Shown: positions 17,839 through 26,689, counted from the stretch's first letter. The stretch: 64,000 bases of DNA from Geothermobacter hydrogeniphilus (GCF_002898515.1 NZ_PPFX01000012.1:1-64000); one strand, 5' to 3'. The notes: generated by a model not told the origin, from the letters alone. Program-made: numbers and translations.

Positions 17839-18413
17839 GACCATTGCTGTTCCTGCTGCTGCTCGGGCTGGCCGGCTGCGTCAATATCGGCCAGGGGACA
17901 ACCCCGAGCCGTCACTACCTGATCCCCTCTCTCGCCGACAAATCTCTGCAGGCATTACAGCGCCCGGCAACAACCCCCTCCCTGAGTCTGGCCCCGGTCA
18001 CCCTGGCCGGGTACCTCGACCGTCCGCAGTTGGTACGACGCCGGGGCAACCGTCTGGAAATGGCCCCCTTTGATCGCTGGGGAGAACCGCTTGACGAACA
18101 GGTTCGCCGCGTTATCGGCGAAAACCTCGATCGACTGCTGTCCGGACTGCAATGGAAACAGCGCGACAGCGACTATCGCCTGGCCATTGACCTGCAACGG
18201 CTTGACGCCGCCTCCGGACAGGCCCGGTTGCAGCTGAGCTGGCTGCTTGAAGATCGCTCGGGGAAACTGCTTGCGCAGGGAAGCTTTGACAAGAGAGAAC
18301 CGCTCACCGATGACTCGGCCGAGACCCTGGTCGCCCGTTACGGCTCTTTGCTGGAAATGTTCAGCCGTGACCTGGCTCGACAACTGGCGCAACGACATTT
18401 CCAGCCCGAGTGA
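17835..18413 (+). CDS. PqiC-like ABC transport auxiliary lipoprotein
   Basis: A 192-residue lipoprotein: signal with lipobox LAGC (Cys about 15), then the ABC-transport auxiliary (PqiC/DUF330) pattern with the N-terminal YLIP segment, APVTLAGYLDRPQLVRR and a middle region ending near QVRRVIGENL. PqiC-type proteins anchor MCE machines to the outer membrane. It replaces MlaC in this operon, as no MlaC-like periplasmic carrier is present. Start overlaps mlaD by 4 nt; convergent with the DUF3024 gene 18 nt beyond its stop. Confidence 0.85.
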   Translation: MRPLLFLLLLGLAGCVNIGQGTTPSRHYLIPSLADKSLQALQRPATTPSLSLAPVTLAGYLDRPQLVRRRGNRLEMAPFDRWGEPLDEQVRRVIGENLDRLLSGLQWKQRDSDYRLAIDLQRLDAASGQARLQLSWLLEDRSGKLLAQGSFDKREPLTDDSAETLVARYGSLLEMFSRDLARQLAQRHFQPE

Positions 18414-18431
18414 TCAGGCGCGCTTCAGAAT

Positions 18432-18770
18432 TCAGCGCCAGAACTGGCCAAAAGGATCAGCATCGACAAAGTCGAGCAGTTTCTGCAGGTTGAGATTGGG
18501 AGAGACGTTGGTACAGAACTGCCAGTGATCCTGCGTCTGTTGATGCAGGGTCCATTGACACAGTTCGGGCTGATAGATAAACCGGGCGATGGCATCCTGC
18601 CGTAGCCTGCGACCATCAAAAGACTGTTCGACCAATTGATAACCGTCATTCAGCCGTTCCCAGACCAATCGCACCAGAGGTTTCTCCAGGCCCAGGCGCG
18701 CCACCCGACGGCGACAATAGTTGTCGAGCAGCTTTTCGGCACTCCTGTGCATCAGGTCCATTCCGGTCAT
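18432..18770 (-). CDS. DUF3024 family protein
   Basis: About 112 residues from ATG 18770 (other in-frame ATGs at 18761 and 18752; a longer frame to 18911 is less likely). The pattern RLVWERLNDGYQLVEQSF, then ARFIYQPELCQWTLHQQTQD and the end VDADPFGQFW is that of the DUF3024 family, small cytoplasmic proteins of unknown function. No strong ribosome-binding site marks the start. Standalone, convergent with the mla operon. Confidence 0.6.
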   Translation of the reverse strand: MTGMDLMHRSAEKLLDNYCRRRVARLGLEKPLVRLVWERLNDGYQLVEQSFDGRRLRQDAIARFIYQPELCQWTLHQQTQDHWQFCTNVSPNLNLQKLLDFVDADPFGQFWR

Positions 18771-18941
18771 GACATCCAGTCTACCCGATTCAACGACAAG
18801 TGCATGCCGCAACGGGGAAGCCGATGACCGGGAGCCCCGACACCAACGAAAACTTTCGGGATCTCTATCCTGCCGCGGCAGGTCTTTGACTTTCACCCGC
18901 CCGCCCGGCAAGAGGCCTGTTCTGACGGCACTCTCCCCCTA

Positions 18942-19133
18942 TCAGCCTTCCTTCACTCCCAACTTGCGCAGCAGGGTAATCATCGGGCACCAGTTGGTGA
19001 ACGCGCTCTGGAACAGGTTGAGCCCGACGAACGCGGTGAAGTAGAGCCAGTTGGGGCTGTGCAGCTGGCTGAGGGCAACACTGAGCATGACGAAGAAGCC
19101 GGCGATCAGGCGCAGGTAACGATTGACGGTCAT
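18942..19133 (-). CDS. DUF2892 family small membrane protein
   Basis: A 63-residue protein with two hydrophobic segments and the sequence MTVNRYLRLIAG...NLFQSAFTNWCPM typical of DUF2892 (YgaP membrane-domain-like) proteins. AAGGAGG lies 8 nt before the ATG and fixes the start; the frame upstream of it is repeat DNA. The single Cys in the FTNWCP motif is conserved in the family, which often accompanies sulfurtransferases. Downstream of the repeat copy, possibly a separate transcript. Confidence 0.8.
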   Translation of the reverse strand: MTVNRYLRLIAGFFVMLSVALSQLHSPNWLYFTAFVGLNLFQSAFTNWCPMITLLRKLGVKEG

Positions 19134-19152
19134 GAGAAAAACCTCCTTAGCT

Positions 19153-19297
19153 GGTTGTTGAAAAAGTCGCTTCCCGGGCTGAGCAAAAAATGTCCAGCTG
19201 CAAGGCGTCCGCAACCCCGCGGGACAAGGCGTACCGGAAGGTACGTCGTTGACGCGGGGGAAGGACAATGCGGCAGATAGACGTTTTTCATCAGCCT
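19153..19297 (-). repeat. Palindromic interspersed repeat, copy A
   Basis: About 145 bp that begins 2 nt after the stop codon of the outer-membrane protein gene. Ends are inverted (GTTGTTGAAAAAGTCG at one side, GGCTGATGAAAAACGTC from the other strand), and the centre is a perfect stem CGTACC-GGAA-GGTACG. The two halves pair imperfectly over nearly the whole length. Copy C near 26.3 kb is closely similar. Likely a MITE/REP-like element that serves as a 3'-end hairpin. Confidence 0.8.
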
Positions 19298-19298
19298 G

Positions 19299-20603
19299 TC
19301 AGAAACTGTAGCGGAGCGCCGCATAGACGTTGGAATTGTTTTCAAACTGGCCGAAAAAGGTGTGATCATCGCTGCCGCCGAAGAAATTGGCGCCACCGCT
19401 CAGGCGCCAGTTGTCGGTCAGCTTGTAGCTCGCCTTGGGGCGCAGGTAGAAATCCCGGTCGCTCGGCGACAGGTAGGCAAAAAATGACAGGGTCAGGTTC
19501 TGGTTCAACAGCAGTTTGGTGAGCCGCAGGGTGAACAGATGGCGGTTTTCATCACGCTCCGGCATGCCTGCGGGCAGACTGTTCCGGTAGGCGGAATAAT
19601 CAACCAGATGCTCCAGGTAATACTGCACACCGACAGTCAGATCCCGCCCCAGATCCCGTTCATAGCCGAGCAGCAGCCGCTGCTCGCTGTTGGGAATGAA
19701 GGGGTCGTCGCCGCCACGGTCGTCGCGCGAATCGTACCAGGACAGCTCCAGGTTGGCGATGCCTTCGGCCAGCGGGCCGCGCAGGCTGGCACCCCAGACA
19801 TTGAGGCGCGGAAAGGTATTGCGGGCGCTGCCCGGATCAAACCCGGCCGGGCTCTTCCAGTAGCCGAGGTAACCGTAGAGGGCGGTTTCAAAACTGCCGA
19901 TGTTGCGTGAGAAGCGCAGCGACAGCTCGTCATCGGAAAACCAGCCATTACGTTCATCGACCCGCGCCACGGCATCACGACCGGCGGTGCGGCCGAGCAA
20001 CGGGTTGTAGTAGGAGAGCCGCTCACCGCGAATGTAACGGTCGGCATCGAAGCTCGGCGTGTAGACCACATCGATGGTGCCCCACTCGGGGAAAAAACTC
20101 GCCATCACGGCATCACTCGGCGCCTTGAGATATTCGACGTCGCGCCCGATAAAAAAGGCCTGCCAGTCCTTGGGAAAGAGGTCGTTGAGGAACAGCAGGT
20201 CGCCGGTTCCCCAGGTGAGGATCTGCCGACCGACCTTGAGATCCAGCCAATCGGTCGGCGAAACCAGCAGGTTCGCCTCGCGCAAGTCAAACCAGCCGCG
20301 GCCCTGTTCAAGGTCGATGCTGCGATCCTGCTCAACGTCGTCAGCAATGAAATCACCACGCAGCTGCAGGGTCAGGGCATCCCCCTGATAGAGGGAATCG
20401 AGCTGCAGCCGTGACTCCAGCAGGCTGGTCTGACGCTGGGTGGCATCGCTGGTGGTTCGTATCCCTGCCCGGGTGTCGAAAAACCCGTGCAGGTCGACAT
20501 CGTCGAGCAGGCCGGCCCGGGCAGTGGACACCGATCCCGGCATAAACCCGGCCAGCAGCAGTAAAACGGGAATCAGTCCCCATTTATTCATTTTCAATTT
20601 CAC
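19299..20603 (-). CDS. Outer-membrane beta-barrel protein of an RND operon
   Basis: A 434-residue protein with signal peptide (cleavage near ARAGLLDD) and a repeated alternating amphipathic pattern ending in Phe (ALRYSF), the hallmark of an outer-membrane beta-barrel. Similar to the DUF1302-type or porin-like proteins found beside MMPL exporters and LolA-like proteins. GTG at 20603 overlaps the upstream stop (GTGA); ATG at 20591 is the alternative. Third gene of the operon; it may form the outer-membrane exit or a lipid/hydrophobic-compound receptor for the RND protein. The repeat copy A follows the stop. Confidence 0.8.
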   Translation of the reverse strand: MKLKMNKWGLIPVLLLLAGFMPGSVSTARAGLLDDVDLHGFFDTRAGIRTTSDATQRQTSLLESRLQLDSLYQGDALTLQLRGDFIADDVEQDRSIDLEQGRGWFDLREANLLVSPTDWLDLKVGRQILTWGTGDLLFLNDLFPKDWQAFFIGRDVEYLKAPSDAVMASFFPEWGTIDVVYTPSFDADRYIRGERLSYYNPLLGRTAGRDAVARVDERNGWFSDDELSLRFSRNIGSFETALYGYLGYWKSPAGFDPGSARNTFPRLNVWGASLRGPLAEGIANLELSWYDSRDDRGGDDPFIPNSEQRLLLGYERDLGRDLTVGVQYYLEHLVDYSAYRNSLPAGMPERDENRHLFTLRLTKLLLNQNLTLSFFAYLSPSDRDFYLRPKASYKLTDNWRLSGGANFFGGSDDHTFFGQFENNSNVYAALRYSF

Positions 20604-21376
20604 CGGGTGACCTCACGGGGCGGACGGCGCAGGAAGCGTTCGGTAAAAAGCCTTTCCTTCAGGCCGATATCATATTTCACCTTGCTGAAACGGTTGACGG
20701 TGCGGGTGCCGGCGAGCAGATCCTCGGCCACCGCTTCGACAACCGTCGGATGACCCTGGATGGTTTCGATCTTCTCGGCACTGACCCGGCGATAGAGTTT
20801 GCCCTCTTTGTCGAAATATTCCGCCTTGACCGGCAGGCTGGTCGCCTTGTCGATCCACACCTGGTACCAGGAGAATTCAACACTGTCCGGGTCCTTGGGG
20901 GTATTCTTGATCAACCACTGATCATCGGTCTCCTTGACCAGTTGGTGAACATCCTCTTCCAGCCCACGTCCGGAGACGTCCTCGTAGAAGAAGTCGGAAC
21001 CGACGAAGCTGGTCCGCTTGTCGCCTGGGGCAATCCGTTTTTTAAGGTTCAGCGCCGGCAGCCAGAGCCAGCGGTCATCGTCGCCGCCGACATGCTTCCA
21101 GACGAGGAAAGCCATCTTGCGGACATCCGACGGTTTCTTGAAATAGACGTAGAATTTCTGATCCTCTCCGGCAACATTGAGCCGCAGGATGCTGAATTCC
21201 CGTTGACGGGTGCCGCCGTGGGCGTCGTAGATGGTCATCTTGACGTCGGCCTGGCCGTCTTTTCCGGCATAGTAGGCCGCCTTGTTGGCGCGGGCGACAA
21301 TTTCGTCGGCGGAAGGCGCGGCCAGCGCCAGTGCCGGCCAGAGCAGCAGTAAAAAGAGTATTCCGTAACGTTTCAT
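20600..21376 (-). CDS. LolA-like outer membrane lipoprotein-sorting family protein
   Basis: A 258-residue periplasmic protein: signal peptide (cleaved near ALAAPSADE) followed by a LolA/LppX-like fold with the family pattern DGQADVKMTIYDAHG, FYVYFKKPSDVRKMAFLVW and GSDFFYEDVSGR. This family (PF17131 type) almost always neighbours MMPL-type RND exporters and is thought to carry a lipid-like cargo. It lies 5 nt downstream of the RND gene and overlaps the barrel gene by 4 nt. Confidence 0.88.
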   Translation of the reverse strand: MKRYGILFLLLLWPALALAAPSADEIVARANKAAYYAGKDGQADVKMTIYDAHGGTRQREFSILRLNVAGEDQKFYVYFKKPSDVRKMAFLVWKHVGGDDDRWLWLPALNLKKRIAPGDKRTSFVGSDFFYEDVSGRGLEEDVHQLVKETDDQWLIKNTPKDPDSVEFSWYQVWIDKATSLPVKAEYFDKEGKLYRRVSAEKIETIQGHPTVVEAVAEDLLAGTRTVNRFSKVKYDIGLKERLFTERFLRRPPREVTR

Positions 21377-21381
21377 GGTCC

Positions 21382-24330
21382 TTATCCTTTCTCCTCAAGG
21401 CTCTGCTCAGCAGTTTCACCAAAGGCCTTGCGGCGGAACAGGGTCAGCAGGGCCGGCAGCAGAAACAGGGTGGCCAGCCAGGAAACCGCCATAATGGTCG
21501 CCAGGAAGAAGCCGACGGTCCGGTAGGGGACCAGGGGCGCGACCAGCAGCGGGGTGAAACCGATGGAAATGGTCAGGGCGTTGCGGCTGATGGCCACCGC
21601 CGGTTCCTTGAACATTTCAGTGGCGGCCGCCTGCCAGCTGCCGAGTTCACGCTGCAGCTGCCGGGCGCGTTCCAGGAAATGGATGGCGAAATCAACCGAC
21701 AGGCCGAGGGTCATGGCCGAGAGGACCGCGACCGGCATATCGTAGTCCTTGCCGACCAGGCCGATCAGGCCGTAGATGAAGGCGATGGTCACCGTCAACG
21801 GCAGCATCGCCAGAATGCCGAACAGCGGCGAGCGGAACAGCACCACCATCATCAGCAGCACCACCACGAAGGAACTGCCCAGCGACCAGAGCATGCCGCG
21901 AACCATCTTATCCTGCCAGACGACATTAAGGTAGGTCAATCCGGCCCAGGCGTGCTTGACCGGGAAAGGCGGCGGATTGGCGACGAAGAAAGCGTCGACA
22001 TCCCTGACCACCTGCTCCATGTATTTGTTGTCACCACTTTTCAGCTGTACCCACAGATTCGCCTCCTGATAATCGCGGGTCACCAGGTGAAAGAGCGTAT
22101 CCTTTTTCTTCATCCCCTCCAGTTGGGTAAAAACCTGGGCAACGGCGGAGACGGTATCGGGAACGGCAAAACGCTTTTGGTTCTCCGCCGCGGACCGGTC
22201 GACCCGGTACTGCAGCTCGTAAGAAGCTTTCTTCAGCGCATCCACCGCCGAAGAGCTTTTGCCGACCACCGGATCCTGCGCCAGCGCCTGCTGCAGTTTC
22301 TCAACCCAGCGCAGCATCGCCGGGCGCTTGAACAGCGGCGCCGTCAGGGCGGCGTACTGCTGGTCGACCAGGGCGACAAAACCACGGCCCTGCCGCTGGT
22401 CGATGATGGCCAGCGCCGCGTCGATCAACGCGTCCCCGACCGCCCCGGTTCCCTGCAGTCTGTCCAGCAGCTGCCTGCCGAGAGCGGCCTGTCCGGCCGG
22501 CAGGGCCGACAGTCGGCGGGCGAGGGTTTTCAGGTCCAGTCCGGCCGGATCGAGGTAGACGATGTTATCGGCCAGCGCCCGCCAGTCACCCAGCAGCCGT
22601 TGATCATAGCTCTTCGCCAGCGCCCTGGCCTCCTCAACGAAAGCAGCGATATCCGGTACCGCGGGCAGGTCGTTCAGGTCGGCGCTGAAGGTCTTGATTT
22701 CGTCGCGCCACTGCTCCGGCAGTTGGTGAGGGGCGGCCTCAACCAACGCCTGCTGCAGATCGGCAGCTGTCGGAGCCGTCTCAACCCCCGGCTCCAGTGT
22801 CAGGTAGGCGGTATAGGTGCCCCCGAAATGACGATTCAGCACCGCGTCCGCCTTGCGGATTTCATGATCGGCGGTGAACCATTTCACCGGGTTGTCGTTG
22901 ACCTGGATGCGGCTGATACCGACCACCGAAATCACCATCACCACCATGGTCACGCCGAGAATCAGCTTCCAGCGGGTATAGCTGAATCTCCCGAAGCCTT
23001 CGAGCAGTCGGTTGAGGCCGGAAGGCTTGCCCGCGTCACGTTGCAACTGCAGCTTCTGCAACGACTTTTCGGAGATGAAGACCATGCTGTAGGCCGGCAC
23101 CAGGGTCATCGTCAGCAGCCAGGCGACCGCCACTCCAAAAGCGACATGCAAACCGAAAATCTGCACCGGGGGAATCGGCGTGGTCGCCAGCGAAGCAAAC
23201 CCGGCGATGGTGGTCAGGGAGGTGTAGAGCATCGGCATGAAGAGATGGCCGACCACTTTGCGCATGGTTCCCCGCTTGTCCCCGTAGAGGTGATAGGTGT
23301 CGTAGAATTCGCTCAGCATGTGTACCGAATCGGCGACCGCGATCGGCATCAGGAAGATAGCGATCATCGAACTCATGATATGCACGTCATAGCCGAGACC
23401 GATCAGCAGACCCATCGCCCAGATGACGCTGACCATCGCCACCATCAGCGGAGCGATGATGATCCGTACCCGGCGGAAGAAGATCCACAGCAGCAGGAAA
23501 ATCGCCAGCATCGCCAACGGTGCCGAGGTCGCCATCTGCACCAGCATCTCGACCCCGAAGGTGTCTTCAGCCACCGGCAGTCCGGTAATGTGGACCTGGT
23601 CACTGTTCGGCCAGTCGGCGGTCAGCGCCCGCACCAGGTTGGCGACATTGTAGCTGAAAGTCTTGTCACGAATCGGCAGGTAGAGGCAGATTGCCTTGCC
23701 GTCTTCGGCCACCAGGGTTCCCTTGTAGAGGGGGTTGCCCATCGCGTCATCACGGATCTGCAGGGCTTCCGCCCTGGTGGTGGGCGGATGTTCCATCAGG
23801 TATTCAAGCTTGAGGGAGCCGAACGCGGCCTGCTTGAGATTGTCCACCACGCTCGGGCTGATCAGCTCGCGGCCGATCAGCGCGCTTTTCCCGTCGGCGG
23901 TAAAAAGACGGTTGGGGTCATGCTGGAAAGCGACATTCAGACCGCGCTGCCAGCCGCTTTCCGGGGTCAGATCGAGAATCCGGTCGCTGCCGTCGGGGTT
24001 GCGCACCGCCACCGCACCGTCGGCGGTACGATGCAGGCTGAGCAGCTGCTTGGTCAGGCGATCGATGCGATCGAGAGTGCCGACATTGAAGATACCGTCG
24101 GCATCCTGCTCATTGCTGACACCGACAATGACGAAATCGTAGAGACTGAACTTTTCCTTCACCTGGTGATGAAAAACCCGTACCGCCTCGTGAGCATCAA
24201 GCATGTTCTCCGGGTCGTTGTCGAACTTGACCTTGGGAAACTGCCAGCCGAAAACGACGGTCACCGCCAACACCAGCAACAGCACCAGGCGGGGGTATTT
24301 CATACTGAATCCGGTCAACCAGAGCTTCAT
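21382..24330 (-). CDS. MMPL/HpnN-type RND family transporter
   Basis: A 982-residue RND permease of the MMPL group: two similar halves, each with one helix, a large periplasmic loop and a five-helix bundle. The second half has TM-region pattern GLSVDFAIHFLERARQL, typical of proton-relay TM4 in this group. Likely exports lipids or hydrophobic compounds. I chose ATG 24330 since AAGGAGAAGG precedes it; an ATG 27 nt upstream lacks a site. First of a three-gene operon with the LolA-like and barrel proteins. Confidence 0.9.
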   Translation of the reverse strand: MKLWLTGFSMKYPRLVLLLVLAVTVVFGWQFPKVKFDNDPENMLDAHEAVRVFHHQVKEKFSLYDFVIVGVSNEQDADGIFNVGTLDRIDRLTKQLLSLHRTADGAVAVRNPDGSDRILDLTPESGWQRGLNVAFQHDPNRLFTADGKSALIGRELISPSVVDNLKQAAFGSLKLEYLMEHPPTTRAEALQIRDDAMGNPLYKGTLVAEDGKAICLYLPIRDKTFSYNVANLVRALTADWPNSDQVHITGLPVAEDTFGVEMLVQMATSAPLAMLAIFLLLWIFFRRVRIIIAPLMVAMVSVIWAMGLLIGLGYDVHIMSSMIAIFLMPIAVADSVHMLSEFYDTYHLYGDKRGTMRKVVGHLFMPMLYTSLTTIAGFASLATTPIPPVQIFGLHVAFGVAVAWLLTMTLVPAYSMVFISEKSLQKLQLQRDAGKPSGLNRLLEGFGRFSYTRWKLILGVTMVVMVISVVGISRIQVNDNPVKWFTADHEIRKADAVLNRHFGGTYTAYLTLEPGVETAPTAADLQQALVEAAPHQLPEQWRDEIKTFSADLNDLPAVPDIAAFVEEARALAKSYDQRLLGDWRALADNIVYLDPAGLDLKTLARRLSALPAGQAALGRQLLDRLQGTGAVGDALIDAALAIIDQRQGRGFVALVDQQYAALTAPLFKRPAMLRWVEKLQQALAQDPVVGKSSSAVDALKKASYELQYRVDRSAAENQKRFAVPDTVSAVAQVFTQLEGMKKKDTLFHLVTRDYQEANLWVQLKSGDNKYMEQVVRDVDAFFVANPPPFPVKHAWAGLTYLNVVWQDKMVRGMLWSLGSSFVVVLLMMVVLFRSPLFGILAMLPLTVTIAFIYGLIGLVGKDYDMPVAVLSAMTLGLSVDFAIHFLERARQLQRELGSWQAAATEMFKEPAVAISRNALTISIGFTPLLVAPLVPYRTVGFFLATIMAVSWLATLFLLPALLTLFRRKAFGETAEQSLEEKG

Positions 24331-24502
24331 CAGTCCTTCTCCTTGTTTAATATTCAAAAAAATATATATATGATTTTTGAAATCCCGGTCAAGAAAAATC
24401 GTATGTGTGTCTCATTATGAATATCGGCCAATCATCATTCTGCATCCAAATATGCTATCTTACCCGAAACCCCGACCTCAGCAACCCCTCACGGAGGAAC
24501 AC

Positions 24503-25351
24503 ATGAGCAGCCTGCAACGCCTGAAAAACCGCCTGATCGCTCGTCTGATAACCCGTTTTCCGCGCCTGGCCAAGGGCTTCATCGACAACTACCGCCCTTG
24601 GGAAAGCGAAGGAGAAATCCCCTGGACAGCGGTCAGCAAACCGTTGCGTGATTGTCGGCTGGCGCTGGTCACCACTGCCGGCGTTCATCATCCCGACCAG
24701 CCCCCCTTTGACATGCGCGATTCCGACGGCGACCCGAGCTGGCGTGAGCTGACCGGCGAAACCCTGCCCGGTGCTTACCGCATCACTCACGACTACTATG
24801 ATCACTCCGACGCCGAAAAGGATCTGAATATCGTCCTGCCCCTTGAACGGCTGCAGGAGCTGGTTGATGAAAAATTGCTCGGGAGCCTCAACCGGCGGCA
24901 TTTCGGTTTCATGGGACATATCGACGGTCGCCACATTCCGGCCCTGATTGAAAAAAGCGCCCGCGAAGTCGCCGGAAAGCTCTGCGCCGATAAGGTCGAC
25001 CTGGTCCTTTTAACCCCCGCCTGAGGAATCTGCAATCAGTCCGTGGGACTGATCCAGAGAGAAATCGAGCGTGCCGGCATCCCCACCATCGGCATCTCCA
25101 TCGTCCGCGACTACACCGCCAAGGTGCGCCCGCCGCGCAGTGTCTTTCTCAAGTGGCCTTTCGGTCATCCCCTCGGCGAGCCGGGCAATATCTCCCAGCA
25201 ACGTGCCGTTCTCTTCGAGACCTTCCGCGCCTTTTTCGCCATCGACACCCCCGGCACCATCGTCGACCTGCCGTTTCGCTGGCGACGGGAAAACTACGTC
25301 GACGTCAAGTCCCCGGACACAGAGGAACTGACCCCGAAAACAGCTTCTTGA
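24503..25351 (+). CDS. GrdB-family selenoprotein (glycine/sarcosine/betaine/proline reductase B-like)
   Basis: A 282-residue protein read through an in-frame TGA at codon 174 (25022-25024), taken as selenocysteine. The sequence follows the GrdB/PrdB-like selenoprotein B family: TTAGVHHPDQPPFDM, ITHDYYDHSDA, FMGHIDG, then LLTPA-U-GICNQSVGLIQ. U174 and Cys177 form a UxxC redox motif where homologues without selenium have CxxC. A hairpin with SECIS geometry follows. GGAGG lies 7 nt before the ATG at 24503. No grdA, grdC or prdA genes are near, so substrate reduction is unproven. Both frames flanking the TGA fit a single protein; the frame does not change. Confidence 0.88.
25022..25056 (+). promoter_or_regulatory. 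Candidate bacterial SECIS of the GrdB-like gene
   Basis: TGA is followed by an 18-nt spacer to the loop GTG (25043-25045), closed by a perfect 8-bp stem ATCAGTCC/GGACTGAT. A G in the first loop position and a loop 16-37 nt after UGA are features of bacterial SECIS elements, which recruit SelB to decode UGA. Confidence 0.8.
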
Positions 25352-25493
25352 TGAGCGGAGATTCTGATCCGGACGGGTTGAACCGGGGGAAAGGGATCGC
25401 ACCACGGCCGGCAGGCCGTCGGTGCGGATCAGAAAAGTGCGACTGTCGTACGATTTATATGCGATCGAGGGACTGTCTTCGGAACATCTTCAT

Positions 25494-25525
25494 TCTCACC
25501 TGTGCCTCAGGATGCACAGGTGAGA
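25494..25525. other. Perfect 12-bp hairpin across a stop codon
   Basis: TCTCACCTGTGC and GCACAGGTGAGA pair perfectly around an 8-nt loop that holds the TGA stop of the minus-strand lipoprotein gene. No T-run follows on either strand, so it is not a standard terminator; it could stabilise the 3' end or be a repeat remnant. Confidence 0.55.
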
Positions 25526-25917
25526 TCGTGGCCCGAGTCATCGCCCGCGGCATGGTACCGTACCTGCACCGAAGACCCTGTCGGGGGGTTGACCTTGAGA
25601 TGAGCGGTGAAACTCGCGGTTCTCGTTCCGCGGCGACGAGCGGCATAACCACGGACAGTTCCCCGCGCCGTCTCGAACGATCCGTCCGGCTGACACACCC
25701 GCACATCGACATGGCCGGGCAGCTTGAACTGGTACAGTTTGCGGAGCTGACCGGAGACGACAGCACCCCGGTCCTCCGCGGCTACGGTAACCTTCTGGAC
25801 CTGCACGGCTCCGGCCCCCTGAATGACAATCCTCAGGTCCCGGCGTTGACCCGGGCCATTCCCGACGGCACAGCCCGACAGCAGAAGCAGCCCGAGCAAC
25901 AGTGGAAATTTTTTCAT
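25507..25917 (-). CDS. Small predicted lipoprotein of unknown function
   Basis: A 136-residue lipoprotein from ATG 25917, chosen because GGGGAGGAAC lies just upstream and a lipoprotein signal (lipobox LLSGC) begins there; the frame is open further upstream but without such features. The mature part is beta-rich (LRIVIQGAGAVQVQKVTV) with two Cys, one in VCQPDG and one three residues from the end, perhaps a disulfide. No family recognised. Separated from the metal efflux operon by two repeat copies. Confidence 0.6.
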   Translation of the reverse strand: MKKFPLLLGLLLLSGCAVGNGPGQRRDLRIVIQGAGAVQVQKVTVAAEDRGAVVSGQLRKLYQFKLPGHVDVRVCQPDGSFETARGTVRGYAARRRGTRTASFTAHLKVNPPTGSSVQVRYHAAGDDSGHDLTCAS

Positions 25918-26089
25918 CGTTCCTCCCCCGCAGGATGGATACTCATGGGGGAAGGCCCGCATACGACTCGCGACAGACCCTCCCGAAAGGACAACTACCA
26001 GACCACAAAGGATCGCTTTGACTCCTGCTTTACCGTGATCCATACTCACGGACCTCCTTCAGCACCCTTCGTGGGAAGGATGTTGAATT

Positions 26090-26205
26090 TCCCAAGCTGC
26101 AGGTTGCCCGTAACCCCACGGGACAAGAGGGGCCGGGAAGGCACGCCGTTGCCGCGGGGTTACGGGCGACGCTGCAGACGGGCGTTTTTTATCAACCGGC
26201 GGACA
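26090..26205 (-). repeat. Diverged palindromic repeat, copy B
   Basis: About 115 bp with the same layout as copies A and C but different sequence. The arms GCTGCAGGTTGCCCGTAACCC and GGGTTACGGGCGACGCTGC pair almost perfectly around a central region, and a T6 run follows on the plus strand. Only the ends and the CGGGACAAG...GGCCGGGAAGGC centre recall the other copies. The pairing is kept while the sequence differs. Confidence 0.65.
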
Positions 26206-26229
26206 GTGCGTTGAAACCATCACGGCCCC

Positions 26230-26354
26230 CCAGGCTGAGCAAAAATGTCCAGATGCAAGGCGTCCGCTTCCCCGCAGAATAAGGCGTACCGGAAGGTACG
26301 TCGTTGATGCGGGGGAAGGACAACGCCGCAAATGGACGTTTTTCATCAGCCGGT
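26230..26354 (-). repeat. Palindromic interspersed repeat, copy C
   Basis: About 125 bp closely matching copy A, including GGCTGAGCAAAAATGTCCAG at one end, the perfect central stem CGTACC-GGAA-GGTACG and ACGTTTTTCATCAGCC at the other. It begins about 3-12 nt after the stop codon of the PII-like gene, the same position relative to a gene end as copy A. Confidence 0.8.
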
Positions 26355-26356
26355 TG

Positions 26357-26689
26357 CTAGACGGCCCCGCCGCCCCGCTCACCGGTACTGATACGAACCG
26401 CCATGTCGATGGTACTCACATAGATTTTACCATCTCCCTTGAGCCCGGTATGGGCCGCCCTTTCAATCAGAGCGACCACCTCTTCAACCAGGGCATCGCA
26501 GCAGAGGATTTCCAGCTTCAGTCCCGGCTGGTAACTGACCAGGCCATCCGTTCCTCCACCTTTCTTCCAGCCGACACCGACTCCCCTGGTTTCAACAATG
26601 GTCAACCCGGTCAGTCCGGGCACCTTATGCAGCGCCCGGGTGACCTCGGACAACTTGTGACGTTTGATATAAGCACGAATCTCTTTCAT
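26357..26689 (-). CDS. PII-like protein associated with metal efflux
   Basis: A 110-residue protein of the PII/GlnB superfamily: N-terminal MKEIRAYIKRHKLSEV and C-terminal GDGKIYVSTIDMAVRISTGERG match the PII fold, with a T-loop region that lacks the uridylylated Tyr context of GlnB (GVGVGWKKGGGTDGLVSY instead). This is the PII-NG type, known to sit next to heavy-metal RND pumps rather than ammonium transporters. Its ATG overlaps the stop of the pump gene by 4 nt, so expression is coupled. Probably senses metal or nucleotide state of the efflux system. Confidence 0.88.
   Translation of the reverse strand: MKEIRAYIKRHKLSEVTRALHKVPGLTGLTIVETRGVGVGWKKGGGTDGLVSYQPGLKLEILCCDALVEEVVALIERAAHTGLKGDGKIYVSTIDMAVRISTGERGGGAV

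Noticed and set aside
19130-19396. Two similar short minus-strand frames inside the repeat copies (near 19.2 and 26.2 kb)
   Set aside because: Similarity comes from the repeat DNA itself; no ribosome-binding sites and the frames run into neighbouring genes.
21331-24420. Very long open frame on the plus strand opposite the RND gene
   Set aside because: It is a GC-driven antisense shadow; the translation is a low-complexity His/Gln/Arg-rich sequence without motifs or a ribosome-binding site.
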